DNA from: Sporolactobacillus nakayamae
Lineage (GTDB): Bacteria; Bacillota; Bacilli; Bacillales; Sporolactobacillaceae
Direction of reading: 5' to 3'
DNA: 64,000 bases
Assembly: GCF_900113325.1 (NCBI RefSeq)
Contig: NZ_FOOY01000017.1
Coordinates: forward strand, 16,648-80,647
This document shows, piece by piece, positions 15,556 to 24,561 of the stretch. The notes under the pieces were generated by a model, which saw only the letters and a program-made list of their open reading frames with translations, did not search any database and was not told the origin of the DNA. The position numbers and the translations under genes are program-made. How positions within the stretch are numbered: position 1 is the first letter of the stretch; the number at the start of each line of letters is the position of its first letter.

Positions 15556-18500
15556 TTATTTTTTCAACGCTGCAAGGTTCTCTTTAATTTTTTCTTCCTG
15601 TCCGGTTAATCGGGCGTAGTGGAAAAATCGTTTTTCCGCATCTTGTTTCGTTTTTTCGAATAATTGATCGGCGACTTCCGGATTCACCTTCTTCAAGGCG
15701 GAAAAACGAGTTTGTGTCATCATAAAATCGTTTAAACTGTCAAACTGAGGCCGTTTAAAATCAAGTTGCATCGGCATTTCGCCTTTGGACTCACGTTCAG
15801 GATCGTAGCGGTACAGCGACCAGTACCCGGACTTCACCGCTTCCGAGGCTTCGGTCAAGGCATGAGTCAAACCACCGCGCAGTCCATGCGAAATGCATGG
15901 TGTATAAGCGATAACAACGGACGGACCGGGATAGCGTTCCGCCTCCATCAGCGCCTTAATTGTCTGCATCTTGTTCGCGCCCGAAGCGATTTGAGCGACA
16001 TAAACATGACCATAATTAATCGCCATCATGCCCAGATCTTTTTTCGCTGTCCGTTTCCCTCCGGCGGCAAACTGAGCAATGGCAGCTGTCGGTGTCGCCT
16101 TCGATGATTGTCCGCCTGTGTTGGCATAGACTTCATTATCCGTAATCAGTATATTGACATCCGCACCGCTGGCAATGACGTGGTCGATTCCGCCAAAGTC
16201 AATATCATACGCCCAGCCGTCGCCGCCAATAATCCATTGGCTTGTTTTAATGAAAAGATCACGTTCTTGATAAATGGCTTCAAGAAGAGGCAAATTTTCT
16301 TTCTCCTGAAGCAATCCAGATTCAAGTTGTTCGGCGCGTTCTCTTGTAGCTTCGCTTTCGTTCATCTGTTCGATCCACTCGGTCATTAAGCGCTTTAAGC
16401 GGTCACTGACTTCATCGTATTGCATCGCGTCCTTCATCTGCTTGACCAGACGCGCACGCCTTGTATCACGTGCAAGTTTCATACCAAGCCCGAACTCGGC
16501 ATTATCTTCGAAGAGAGAATTGGACCAAGCTGGCCCATGTCCCTGTTGATTGGTCGTGTAAGGAACAACCGGACTGGACGCTCCCCAAATGGAGGAACAT
16601 CCGGTTGCATTCGCGATCATCATTCGATCACCGAAGAGCTGTGTTAATAATTTTATATACGGCGTTTCACCGCATCCGGAACAAGCGCCTGAGAATTCCA
16701 GCAGCGGCTGTTCGAATTGTGATCCTTGAATCGTCGCCTTCTTCACCGGATTGGTTTTTGCCTTCAAGGTCATCGCGAATGCCCAATTGACTGCCTGATC
16801 CTGCTGCGATTCCGCCGGCCGCATAAACAGTGCTTTCCCCGCCTTCGGACAGGCCTCTACACATAATCCGCAACCGGTACAATCCGCAACGGAAACTTGA
16901 ATGCGATAGTTCAGTCCGTCCGCGCCGCGCATGTTTCGAACAATAAAGCCTTCCGGTGCGTTCTCCATCTCTTTTTCATCGGCAAGAAACGGACGAATCG
17001 CTGCATGCGGACAGACGAACGCACACTGATTGCAATTGATGCAGAACTTCGGATCCCATTCCGGAACCTGCAGGGCGACATTTCGCTTTTCGTAAGCAGA
17101 TGTACCAAGCGGCATGCTGCCGTCCGCCATATTTTCCTTCAGTAGTGTACTTACTTTAATCTTGCCGCCTTCTTCGCGACTCAGCGGCTTCAGGATATTC
17201 ATAACATAATCTGGCTGTTTTTTATCTGAATTCATACTCATTGCTTTTAGTTTGTCATCCGCTTTGGCCCATTGCTGCGGAATCGTTACCTCATGAAGCA
17301 AGTCCACCGTTTGATTGATCGCATCCACGTTCAACTGTGCGATCGCCATCGACTTGCGTCCGTACGTTTTCAATGCGGATTGACGCAACCACTCGATCGC
17401 ATCGTTGAATGGTACAATATCCGTTAATTTGAAAAAGGCCGTTTGCATAATCGTATTAATTCTGCGTCCAAGCCCAATTTTCCCGGCAAGTCCAATCGCA
17501 TTAATTGTAAAAAAACGAATATTGTGTTTAGCCAAATAACGCTTCATTGAATTAGGTAAATGGGCGTTCAACTGTTCATCGTCCCAGATCGTGTTGAGCA
17601 GGAAGGTGCCTCCTGGTTTCAGACCCTTGAGCAGATCGTAGGAACGTAAATAAGAAGCTGCATGGCAGGCGATAAAATCCGCGTGTTCAACTAAATAGGC
17701 CGATTTTATCGGCTGATCTCCGAAGCGCAGATGAGATACCGTCAGACCGCCGGACTTCTTCGAATCATAAGAGAAATAGCCCTGAACATGAAGATCAGTA
17801 TGGTCACCAATTAGTTTGATGGACGCTTTATTCGCTCCGACTGTACCGTCGGAGCCAAAGCCCCAAAACTTTGCTTGAAAGGTGCCTTTAGGCGTTAAAT
17901 CCAGACTTGGTAATGACGGCAAAGACAAATGCGTCACATCGTCATCGATACCAATGGTAAATCGTTTCTTCGGCTGAGAACTGTCAAGATGCGCGAACAC
18001 GGATAAAATGTCCGACGGCGTCACATCCTTGGAGCCAAGCCCATAACGTCCGCCGATAATCCGCGGATGGCGGTCGCTTTCATACAAGGCGCTTTGCACA
18101 TCGAGCAAGAGCGGTTCTCCCGATGCACCCGGCTCCTTGGTGCGGTCCAATACCGCAATCTTTTCCACTGTATCCGGAAGTTTCTCAAGCAGCTTAGAAG
18201 TCGGAAACGGTCGATATAAATGAATGGATAAAAGGCCGACCTTTTCTCCTTGTTCCGCAAGATGATCAATCGCCTGTTCAATTACTGAAGTAACTGAACC
18301 CATCGCCACGATCACACGCGTCGCATTGGGCGAGCCATAGTAATTCACTAAATCATAATGCGTCCCTCGAAGCTTATTAATCTCTTCCATATAATAGCCG
18401 ACAATTTCCGGTACTTTTTCATAGTATTGATTAATTGCTTCACGCTGCTGGAAAAACAGATCCGGGCTCTGGCTCGAGCCGGTCGCTGTCGGATGATTCG

Positions 18501-19125
18501 GACTGATGCCTCGTTTTCGGAATGCGGCAACGGCATCATCATTTAGCAGCCGCTTCAAATCGTCGTAGTCAATCACATCAATCTTTTGGATCTCGTGACT
18601 GGTGCGAAAGCCGTCAAAGAAATTGACAAAAGGAAGTGACGCGTCCACCGTTGCCAAGTGAGCGACCGCCGACAAATCCATGACTTCCTGGACACTTCCT
18701 TCCGCGAGCATAACAAAACCGGTTGGGCGTACCGCCATGACATCTGAATGATCGCCGAAGATGCAAAGCGCGTTGGAACTAACCGCGCGTGCCGCCACAT
18801 TAAAGACTGTTGGAAGCAGTTCTCCGGCTATCTTGTACATATTCGGTATCATGAGCAGAAGCCCCTGTGATGATGTATAGGTCGATGTAAATGTGCCTGT
18901 TTTCAAGGATCCGTGAACGGTTCCTGACGCGCCGGCTTCCGATTGCAGTTCAACTATTTTTACCGGACTGCCAAAAATATTTTTTTTGCCTTGAACGGAC
19001 CATTCATCAACTTGTTCAGCCATTGGCGAACTTGGGGTAATTGGATAAATGGAGGCCATTTCAGTGAACGCATAGGAAATGTATGCGGCCGCAGTATTGC
19101 CATCCATTGTCTTTTTTTTCATCAT
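15556..19125 (-). CDS. nifJ: Pyruvate:ferredoxin (flavodoxin) oxidoreductase
   Basis: Single-chain homodimeric enzyme oxidising pyruvate and CoA to acetyl-CoA and CO2 with ferredoxin or flavodoxin as acceptor. At 1189 aa it has the usual seven-domain layout: N-terminal pyrimidine-binding domain (EMASIYPITPSSPMAE), a 2[4Fe-4S] ferredoxin insert (CINCNQCAFVCPHA and CTGCGLCVEACPK), the proximal cluster (SGACSGCGE, TGCSS) and the thiamine diphosphate site (GGDGWAYDIDFGG). GAGAGG 8 nt upstream favours the start at 19125. The enzyme is oxygen-sensitive and suits anaerobic or microaerobic fermentation. The gene is monocistronic, between two hairpins. Confidence 0.96.
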   Translation of the reverse strand: MMKKKTMDGNTAAAYISYAFTEMASIYPITPSSPMAEQVDEWSVQGKKNIFGSPVKIVELQSEAGASGTVHGSLKTGTFTSTYTSSQGLLLMIPNMYKIAGELLPTVFNVAARAVSSNALCIFGDHSDVMAVRPTGFVMLAEGSVQEVMDLSAVAHLATVDASLPFVNFFDGFRTSHEIQKIDVIDYDDLKRLLNDDAVAAFRKRGISPNHPTATGSSQSPDLFFQQREAINQYYEKVPEIVGYYMEEINKLRGTHYDLVNYYGSPNATRVIVAMGSVTSVIEQAIDHLAEQGEKVGLLSIHLYRPFPTSKLLEKLPDTVEKIAVLDRTKEPGASGEPLLLDVQSALYESDRHPRIIGGRYGLGSKDVTPSDILSVFAHLDSSQPKKRFTIGIDDDVTHLSLPSLPSLDLTPKGTFQAKFWGFGSDGTVGANKASIKLIGDHTDLHVQGYFSYDSKKSGGLTVSHLRFGDQPIKSAYLVEHADFIACHAASYLRSYDLLKGLKPGGTFLLNTIWDDEQLNAHLPNSMKRYLAKHNIRFFTINAIGLAGKIGLGRRINTIMQTAFFKLTDIVPFNDAIEWLRQSALKTYGRKSMAIAQLNVDAINQTVDLLHEVTIPQQWAKADDKLKAMSMNSDKKQPDYVMNILKPLSREEGGKIKVSTLLKENMADGSMPLGTSAYEKRNVALQVPEWDPKFCINCNQCAFVCPHAAIRPFLADEKEMENAPEGFIVRNMRGADGLNYRIQVSVADCTGCGLCVEACPKAGKALFMRPAESQQDQAVNWAFAMTLKAKTNPVKKATIQGSQFEQPLLEFSGACSGCGETPYIKLLTQLFGDRMMIANATGCSSIWGASSPVVPYTTNQQGHGPAWSNSLFEDNAEFGLGMKLARDTRRARLVKQMKDAMQYDEVSDRLKRLMTEWIEQMNESEATRERAEQLESGLLQEKENLPLLEAIYQERDLFIKTSQWIIGGDGWAYDIDFGGIDHVIASGADVNILITDNEVYANTGGQSSKATPTAAIAQFAAGGKRTAKKDLGMMAINYGHVYVAQIASGANKMQTIKALMEAERYPGPSVVIAYTPCISHGLRGGLTHALTEASEAVKSGYWSLYRYDPERESKGEMPMQLDFKRPQFDSLNDFMMTQTRFSALKKVNPEVADQLFEKTKQDAEKRFFHYARLTGQEEKIKENLAALKK

Positions 19126-19267
19126 TATGTGTTCCTCTCCATCATTCACGAAATTGACGCGTTTCCATAACTATATAAATCATTCGATTTTTACCTCATC
19201 TCTTTTAGTTTAACGGTTCATGCGGAACAAAGAATAAGGTTACTGTGATAAAAATCGCACAATTTAA

Positions 19268-19313
19268 GCAAATAAAGGCTGCCTTCCGACATTTGATACC
19301 GAAAGACAGCCTT
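19268..19313 (-). terminator. Terminator of the ABC exporter operon
   Basis: AAGGCTG and CAGCCTT (19275-19281 with 19307-19313), with further inner pairing, form a hairpin 41 bp past the last permease gene. The U-tract is weak. Confidence 0.65.
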
Positions 19314-19353
19314 ATAGGAGTATTTTATATGTGTGCGAGATACTTGTTTGCGA

Positions 19354-20523
19354 TTAGTTTATCAGCCTCTTTCTTTTACCAATCACGAGTGACAGAGCAA
19401 AGAAGGCAATTGCAAAACCAAGCACAATGACCATACTGTAAAAAATAGCCTCGAGATCCGACCACTCAAAATGGGTAAGCGTCGCGATCTTTGCATTCGC
19501 TTGGACGTACCAATAGGTTGGTGTAAAACTAGCGATTTTCAGCACAGTGCTATTCAAGAATTCCTGAGGAACAAATACCCCGCTAATGAAGCATGGGCCA
19601 AGCGTAAGAACATTGCATACTGCAGACATGGCGTTGAGATTTTTCAACAGATTGCCAATCAAATAACTGAGACTGGAAATGCACGCAGTAAAGATCGCGG
19701 AATTCATTATGAAAAAGAGTATATTTTGTGTTGCAAAACTCTTTGAATCAAGCAGGAAACAAAAAGCGACCAGAATTGCCCATGAAATGGCGGCAAACAG
19801 CAAATTGGCTAAAATCAGTTGAGTATTTATACTGCGCGCCCTCATTGGTGAACAGAAATTCCGCCTGCTTAAATCTCGTTTATTGAACACAATCATGACC
19901 GTTGAAATGCCCATAATCAGTACTGCCGACAACGTATAGGCAAGAAAATTAAAATAGTACATTGAAAAGCTATTGGCTGTTTGGGCCCGCTCATGCGCTT
20001 TGATTGTAACCGGTGTGCTTCCGGACAAATTCTTTTTCAATTGTTTCACTACCTGCTGCTCACTCGCCTTTGGCTCATGCTTTGCATAGATCCGCGCCAT
20101 ATTCCAGTACTGTTCCACATTGATGTCAACATAAGCGTTTTCTGTCGAGTTTGGAACAACGGTCTTTTCCATCTGCATCGAACCACCATTTAGTACATCC
20201 TCTGTAAATCCCTTTGGAATGCGCAAAATGTACGTGACATTACGGAAAAAGAGCGCGTCCTGAAGAGCTTCCGTACGGTCAGGCAGTTTGACGAAGTCAC
20301 TGCTTTTGGCTAATTCTTGGCGAAAACCTTCAGTAAGCGGCGTTTTTTCCTCGGAAATAAGCGCGACTTTCGCCTTTTCCTGTGAAAAGCTGCTGCTTTT
20401 GTTCTGTTCAGACATGGTGCTCATAGATATCATAATCGCAATTGCCAGAAATATTGCAACATAAAGCGAAATGGAAAGCCAATTTTTCAGGAAAATTTTC
20501 ATACATAGTTTAAATACTGGCAT
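19354..20523 (-). CDS. ABC-2 type permease (LnrN/LnrM-like), distal
   Basis: Membrane subunit of an ABC exporter, 389 aa. One N-terminal transmembrane segment, a large extracytoplasmic region (about residues 40-195) and five or six C-terminal segments follow the ABC2_membrane_3 layout. AGGAGG sits 7 nt before the start at 20523. The gene overlaps the preceding permease by 14 bp, implying translational coupling. With the ATPase and the neighbouring two-component genes the set resembles the B. subtilis linearmycin-resistance locus lnrJK-lnrLMN. The substrate here is unknown; amphipathic antibiotics or membrane-active lipids are reasonable candidates. Confidence 0.85.
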   Translation of the reverse strand: MPVFKLCMKIFLKNWLSISLYVAIFLAIAIMISMSTMSEQNKSSSFSQEKAKVALISEEKTPLTEGFRQELAKSSDFVKLPDRTEALQDALFFRNVTYILRIPKGFTEDVLNGGSMQMEKTVVPNSTENAYVDINVEQYWNMARIYAKHEPKASEQQVVKQLKKNLSGSTPVTIKAHERAQTANSFSMYYFNFLAYTLSAVLIMGISTVMIVFNKRDLSRRNFCSPMRARSINTQLILANLLFAAISWAILVAFCFLLDSKSFATQNILFFIMNSAIFTACISSLSYLIGNLLKNLNAMSAVCNVLTLGPCFISGVFVPQEFLNSTVLKIASFTPTYWYVQANAKIATLTHFEWSDLEAIFYSMVIVLGFAIAFFALSLVIGKRKRLIN

Positions 20524-21652
20524 ATTTCCGCCTCCTGACAATCAGATAAGTTCCGGTGCAGAAAAAAATGATAAAAAGGAACATCATGCCCAGGTTCAGC
20601 GCGTAACGATGCAACGAATCATAATAATATAATGCATAAAACGCGTCGGTTAATAAATTTACCGGATTCAGCCAGGCAAGCGGCGGAACATACGCTGCAA
20701 TGAGATACTTCATATTCATGAACATCATCCCGGATAAGAAAGAGCCGGCCATCGTGGCAACCATTAATAGTGCGATTTTAAGTCCTTCACCTTTTTTAAC
20801 TAAAGCGCTGATAAATGCGCCAAACGATACCCCAAGCACACTGCCGACGAGCGCCGTTAACACGACAAAGCCCGCGCGATTTCCGAAGCTGATATTCAGA
20901 CCAAATCGCAGATACGCGAGCAATATCAGTATTTCCACAAAAAGAATGACCAGCGCCGCACAGCTGCCGGCAAGAAAAGCCTTAAGTTTATGAACGGGTG
21001 CCATGTTCACTCGCGCGGCGCGATCGGTGATATCCGCTTGAATATCCGTAACTTCTTTCATTCCCCAAAAGCTTCCATAAAGACACGCCATGGCAATCAA
21101 TGAATAGAAATAATTCAACACATTGTTCGGCTCCGCACTTCCGCCGGTAACTTCTTTTACATAGGTCCGGTGATTGCCAAGATCGTTAAGCAATCCATTT
21201 TGCAACGCCTTCGGATTTTCTTTCACAATACTTGTCACCATGGAGCTGCTCGTACGATACTGGTCGGCGAAGCTTTTCATAATGCTTTGGCTGATTCCCG
21301 TGTCTTTCACGGTCAGTTTGATCACTTCTCCGCTTGTGAAAAAGCCCTTAATTTTGTCCTTCTTCAACCATTTTTCCGCCTCTTCTCGATTCGAAGCGAC
21401 TTTAAGATGAAAAAGTCGGTCTTTACCTTTAGACACGTTTTCCATTACGGATTTAAATTGCGTATCATGCTGATAAGCGCTGTCGTTAACAACTGCCGCA
21501 TCAATCGGCTGAAACGTCTCTTCATTATTTAGATTGCTGAACGCCATATAGAAAAAGGTGCCAAGCAGAATCGGAAAGAGAAGCGTCCAAAAGACCAATT
21601 GTTTGTCTCTGATCAAGCATTTAAAGCGATAGATAAAGATATGAGTAAACAT
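20510..21652 (-). CDS. ABC-2 type permease (LnrM-like), proximal
   Basis: Membrane subunit of the same exporter, 380 aa: an N-terminal transmembrane segment (about residues 18-38), an extracytoplasmic domain (40-175) and about six C-terminal segments. The MFTHIFIYRF start at 21652 is favoured because GGGGAG lies 9 nt before it. It begins 16 bp after the ATPase gene and overlaps the next permease gene. Two dissimilar permeases with one ATPase is the LnrLMN composition. The regulator pair is divergent rather than co-directional as in B. subtilis. Confidence 0.85.
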   Translation of the reverse strand: MFTHIFIYRFKCLIRDKQLVFWTLLFPILLGTFFYMAFSNLNNEETFQPIDAAVVNDSAYQHDTQFKSVMENVSKGKDRLFHLKVASNREEAEKWLKKDKIKGFFTSGEVIKLTVKDTGISQSIMKSFADQYRTSSSMVTSIVKENPKALQNGLLNDLGNHRTYVKEVTGGSAEPNNVLNYFYSLIAMACLYGSFWGMKEVTDIQADITDRAARVNMAPVHKLKAFLAGSCAALVILFVEILILLAYLRFGLNISFGNRAGFVVLTALVGSVLGVSFGAFISALVKKGEGLKIALLMVATMAGSFLSGMMFMNMKYLIAAYVPPLAWLNPVNLLTDAFYALYYYDSLHRYALNLGMMFLFIIFFCTGTYLIVRRRKYASI

Positions 21653-21667
21653 TTGGTTCATCTCCCC

Positions 21668-22606
21668 TCAATCGCGAAGCTGCTTCCCGGTAATTTCAAG
21701 AAAAACATCATTCAGCGTCGGCAGTTCGGAATAAATACGGCCAAAACCGATCTCATGTGTTTTCAGAAAGTCCAGCACAGTCTCAAGATTATTCGTTCCT
21801 TTTCCTGACTTGATAATCAAGCGTTTATCTACATGTTCGACTGAAACAATTCCTGGAAGCTCGCGCAATTTTATTAACTGTTCCTCATCAATTGAAAAAG
21901 TTTCTACAGTGATTTTCTCTCCAAGAGTGATCATCGCTTTCAATTCTTCTTTTGTTCCGGAGGCAATCACCCGGCCTTTATCCATGATCACAATTCTGGT
22001 GCAGAGCTGCTCGACTTCTTCCATATAATGTGATGTATACACAATGGTTGCGCCTTGGGCATTGAGACGTTCGATGCCTTCAAGTATTTTGTTGCGACTT
22101 TGCGGATCAACGGCAACTGTCGGCTCATCAAGAATAATCAATTTGGGTTTATGCGCGATCCCGCAAGCAATATTCAATCGGCGCAACAAGCCTCCACTCA
22201 ATTTCTTAGGATAAAACTTTCGAAAATCCTCCAACTCAACGAATGCCAGCGCTTCTTCCACCAAACGCTTCCGTTCTGCCTTGTTTCGAACATAGAGCCC
22301 GCAGAAATAATCAATATTTTCATAAACGGTCAGTTCTTCAAATACGGCGACATTTTGCATCACAATGCCAATGTCGCGTTTTATATCATAAGCGTCCGGA
22401 GTCATCTTTTTGCCGAAGATTTCAACCTCACCTTTGTCATAACTCAAAAGCGATAAAATACAATTAATCGCTGTGCTTTTCCCCGAACCATTCGGTCCAA
22501 GCAAACCGAAAATTTCTCCTTCTTTAATATCTAAGGACAAATGATCCAAAGCGACAAGTTCTCCAAACCTTTTCACTAAATTTTTCACATGAATAATCAC
22601 CTGCAT
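21668..22606 (-). CDS. ABC transporter ATPase (LnrL-like)
   Basis: Cytosolic ATPase subunit of 312 aa driving the two ABC-2 permeases. Walker A GPNGSGKST, Q-loop region GIVMQN, signature LSGGLLRR, Walker B LIILDEPTVAVD and the H-loop TSHYMEE are all present. A C-terminal extension (about residues 225-305) is typical of drug-export ATPases of this group. First gene of the operon. A perfect palindrome 70 bp upstream is the likely site for the divergent response regulator. Confidence 0.93.
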   Translation of the reverse strand: MQVIIHVKNLVKRFGELVALDHLSLDIKEGEIFGLLGPNGSGKSTAINCILSLLSYDKGEVEIFGKKMTPDAYDIKRDIGIVMQNVAVFEELTVYENIDYFCGLYVRNKAERKRLVEEALAFVELEDFRKFYPKKLSGGLLRRLNIACGIAHKPKLIILDEPTVAVDPQSRNKILEGIERLNAQGATIVYTSHYMEEVEQLCTRIVIMDKGRVIASGTKEELKAMITLGEKITVETFSIDEEQLIKLRELPGIVSVEHVDKRLIIKSGKGTNNLETVLDFLKTHEIGFGRIYSELPTLNDVFLEITGKQLRD

Positions 22607-22675
22607 CGTCTCCCTTCCAACTGTATCCAGTGTAATTCACTGATCAATTTGGCGTAAGTGTCACTGATCATTAAT

Positions 22676-22697
22676 TATCATGACAATTGTCATGATA
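22676..22697. promoter_or_regulatory. Perfect 22-bp palindrome between exporter and two-component genes
   Basis: The half site is TATCATGACAA, mirrored exactly. It lies in the 167-bp divergent intergenic region, 70 bp from the ATPase start and 77 bp from the kinase start. Its symmetry and place make it the probable operator of the NarL-type response regulator; it resembles the TCATGAC arms reported for the related DesR. Confidence 0.75.
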
Positions 22698-22773
22698 CAT
22701 CGCCCGCAATTGTACATGGACGGGAAAAAATGGTTAAATGAAAACAACAATGTGCTGACTGTGTCGGGGATGG

Positions 22774-23856
22774 ATGGTGGCCATGAACCTTATTATTGAT
22801 AAACTTATCCTGCTTGCCTGTTGTCTTGCCATCTATCTGACCGGCAGGACTTTTACCCATGATATAGCTCCTGTCCTTCTCGCGATTATTTTCACCTGCT
22901 TATTAAGTTACGTTGAAAAGCAACGTTCACGCGTCACACTAACCATGGCATTTACCTTTTGCAGCTTAATCATGCCTTGGACTTGCGTCTTTCTACCGCT
23001 CATTTGCTATGACTCACTTTTTTCAAAGAAGCCCTGGGTTTGTCTCTTATCGTTAGTCCCACTCTCACTGTTCTGGCCGCATGCCATTATGACAGTGAAT
23101 GTTGTGATCTGTGTACTGTTTCTTCTTTCTGCGTCACTCAAACACAGAACAATGGCATATGAGCGGATGAAGAATAATTACTACGGATTACGTGACACGA
23201 CGAAAGAAATGTCCCTGCGATTGAAGCAGCAAAATCAGGACCTGTTGAAGAAACAAGACAATGAGGTGACTGTGGCGACACTTGGGGAGCGCAACCGGAT
23301 CGCTCGAGAAATTCACGACAACGTCGGCCATTTGCTTTCACGTGCACTATTGCAAATCGGCGCTTTGCTTACCGTTAATCGGAATGATCAAACAAAAGAA
23401 GCGCTTTCCACTTTAAAAGATACCCTATCTGAAGCGATGAGCAGCATTCGATCGAGTGTTCACGACCTTCATGATGAATCAATTGATTTGCGCACCCAGG
23501 TCACGGATTTGGCGCACAAGTTCACGTTCTGTCCGGTTAGTCTCGATTATTCTGTTCAAAATAAACCCGGCAGCAAATTAAACTACGCATTGATCTCGAT
23601 TGCGAAAGAAGCCTTGTCCAATATCGTCCGTCATTCCGACGCGACACATGCCGAAATGACGCTGCGTGAGCATCCCGCTTTCTACCAGTTAATCATCTCC
23701 GATAACGGATCTGTGCGAAGCAATCAGCCGAATCGAGGAATTGGTCTGAAGAACATAAACGATCGTGTGGAATCCTTTCACGGTCTCCTCAATATAGAAA
23801 CAAGAAAAGGGTTTCAGCTCTTCATTTCAATTCCAAAGGAGGGAAACAGATCGTGA
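22774..23856 (+). CDS. Sensor histidine kinase, NarL-partner (HisKA_3) class
   Basis: Membrane kinase of 360 aa. Four or five N-terminal transmembrane segments (residues 8-120) with very short outside loops suggest membrane or intramembrane sensing. A coiled linker follows, then the HisKA_3 phosphoacceptor His181 in AREIHDNVGH and an HATPase domain (EALSNIVRHSDAT, SDNGS, GIGLKNINDR). The stop overlaps the response regulator start by 4 bp. Divergent to an LnrLMN-like exporter, so the pair probably switches it on in response to membrane-active compounds. ATG 22774 is used; ATG 22783 is equally possible. Confidence 0.92.
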   Translation: MVAMNLIIDKLILLACCLAIYLTGRTFTHDIAPVLLAIIFTCLLSYVEKQRSRVTLTMAFTFCSLIMPWTCVFLPLICYDSLFSKKPWVCLLSLVPLSLFWPHAIMTVNVVICVLFLLSASLKHRTMAYERMKNNYYGLRDTTKEMSLRLKQQNQDLLKKQDNEVTVATLGERNRIAREIHDNVGHLLSRALLQIGALLTVNRNDQTKEALSTLKDTLSEAMSSIRSSVHDLHDESIDLRTQVTDLAHKFTFCPVSLDYSVQNKPGSKLNYALISIAKEALSNIVRHSDATHAEMTLREHPAFYQLIISDNGSVRSNQPNRGIGLKNINDRVESFHGLLNIETRKGFQLFISIPKEGNRS

Positions 23857-24473
23857 ATGTATTGATTGTCGATGATGACCGACTCGTTTCTTCATCTCTT
23901 AAAACGATTCTTGAAGCGGATCCTATGATCAAAGTGACCGGAATCGGTCATTGCGGTGCTGAGGCTGTTGAACTTTTTTGCAAGCTCCATCCCGATATTT
24001 TGTTGATTGATATTCGCATGGACGGTATGACTGGAATCGACGCGGCTAAGGTTTTGCTGGAAAAGTATACCGACGCGAAACTATTATTTCTAACGACCTT
24101 TTCGGATGATGATTATATCGTCGAGGCACTGCGAATCGGAGCTAAGGGTTATATTTTGAAGCAAAATTTCGAGAGCATCATCCCTGCACTTAAAGCGGTT
24201 TTCAGCGGCCAAAGAGTCTTCGGCGATGCGATCATCAGTAAAATTCCAGCATTAATAAAGCAGCAAGAGCCGCCGAACTTTAACCGATTTGACTTGAGCA
24301 AACGCGAAATTACGATCATTGAGCAGGTCGCAAGCGGGCGCTCGAACCGTGAAATAGCGCAGGAACTTTTTCTCAGTGAAGGAACCGTTCGCAATTATAT
24401 CAGCGCGATCCTAGAAAAATTGGTTTTGCGCGATCGAACGCAACTCGCCATATTCTATTACAAACAACGGTGA
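23853..24473 (+). CDS. NarL/LuxR-type response regulator
   Basis: A DNA-binding response regulator of 206 aa. The receiver domain has VDDD (residues 7-9), the phosphoacceptor Asp53 in LIDIRMDG, and the Thr/Lys switch region ending in KGYILKQ. The LuxR-type helix-turn-helix spans about 142-200 (LSKREITIIEQVASGRSNRE, then LSEGTVRNYISAIL). A GTG start overlaps the kinase stop, so the two are coupled. The perfect palindrome at 22676-22697 is its likely target. A terminator follows. Confidence 0.94.
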   Translation: MNVLIVDDDRLVSSSLKTILEADPMIKVTGIGHCGAEAVELFCKLHPDILLIDIRMDGMTGIDAAKVLLEKYTDAKLLFLTTFSDDDYIVEALRIGAKGYILKQNFESIIPALKAVFSGQRVFGDAIISKIPALIKQQEPPNFNRFDLSKREITIIEQVASGRSNREIAQELFLSEGTVRNYISAILEKLVLRDRTQLAIFYYKQR

Positions 24474-24510
24474 GCATTTTTCAACGCAAGAATTGAGCAT
24501 ATAAATCAAA

Positions 24511-24549
24511 AAAACGGACATCCGACGGTCGATCGATTGTCCGTTTTCT
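24511..24549. terminator. Bidirectional terminator
   Basis: A 10-bp stem AAAACGGACA/TGTCCGTTTT lies between the convergent response regulator and sbcC. Confidence 0.85.
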
Positions 24550-24561
24550 TATGTACGCTAC

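Noticed and set aside
15766..16790. Several plus-strand frames of 75-113 codons opposite nifJ
   Set aside because: They are shadows of the conserved nifJ frame, with no family matches or ribosome sites.
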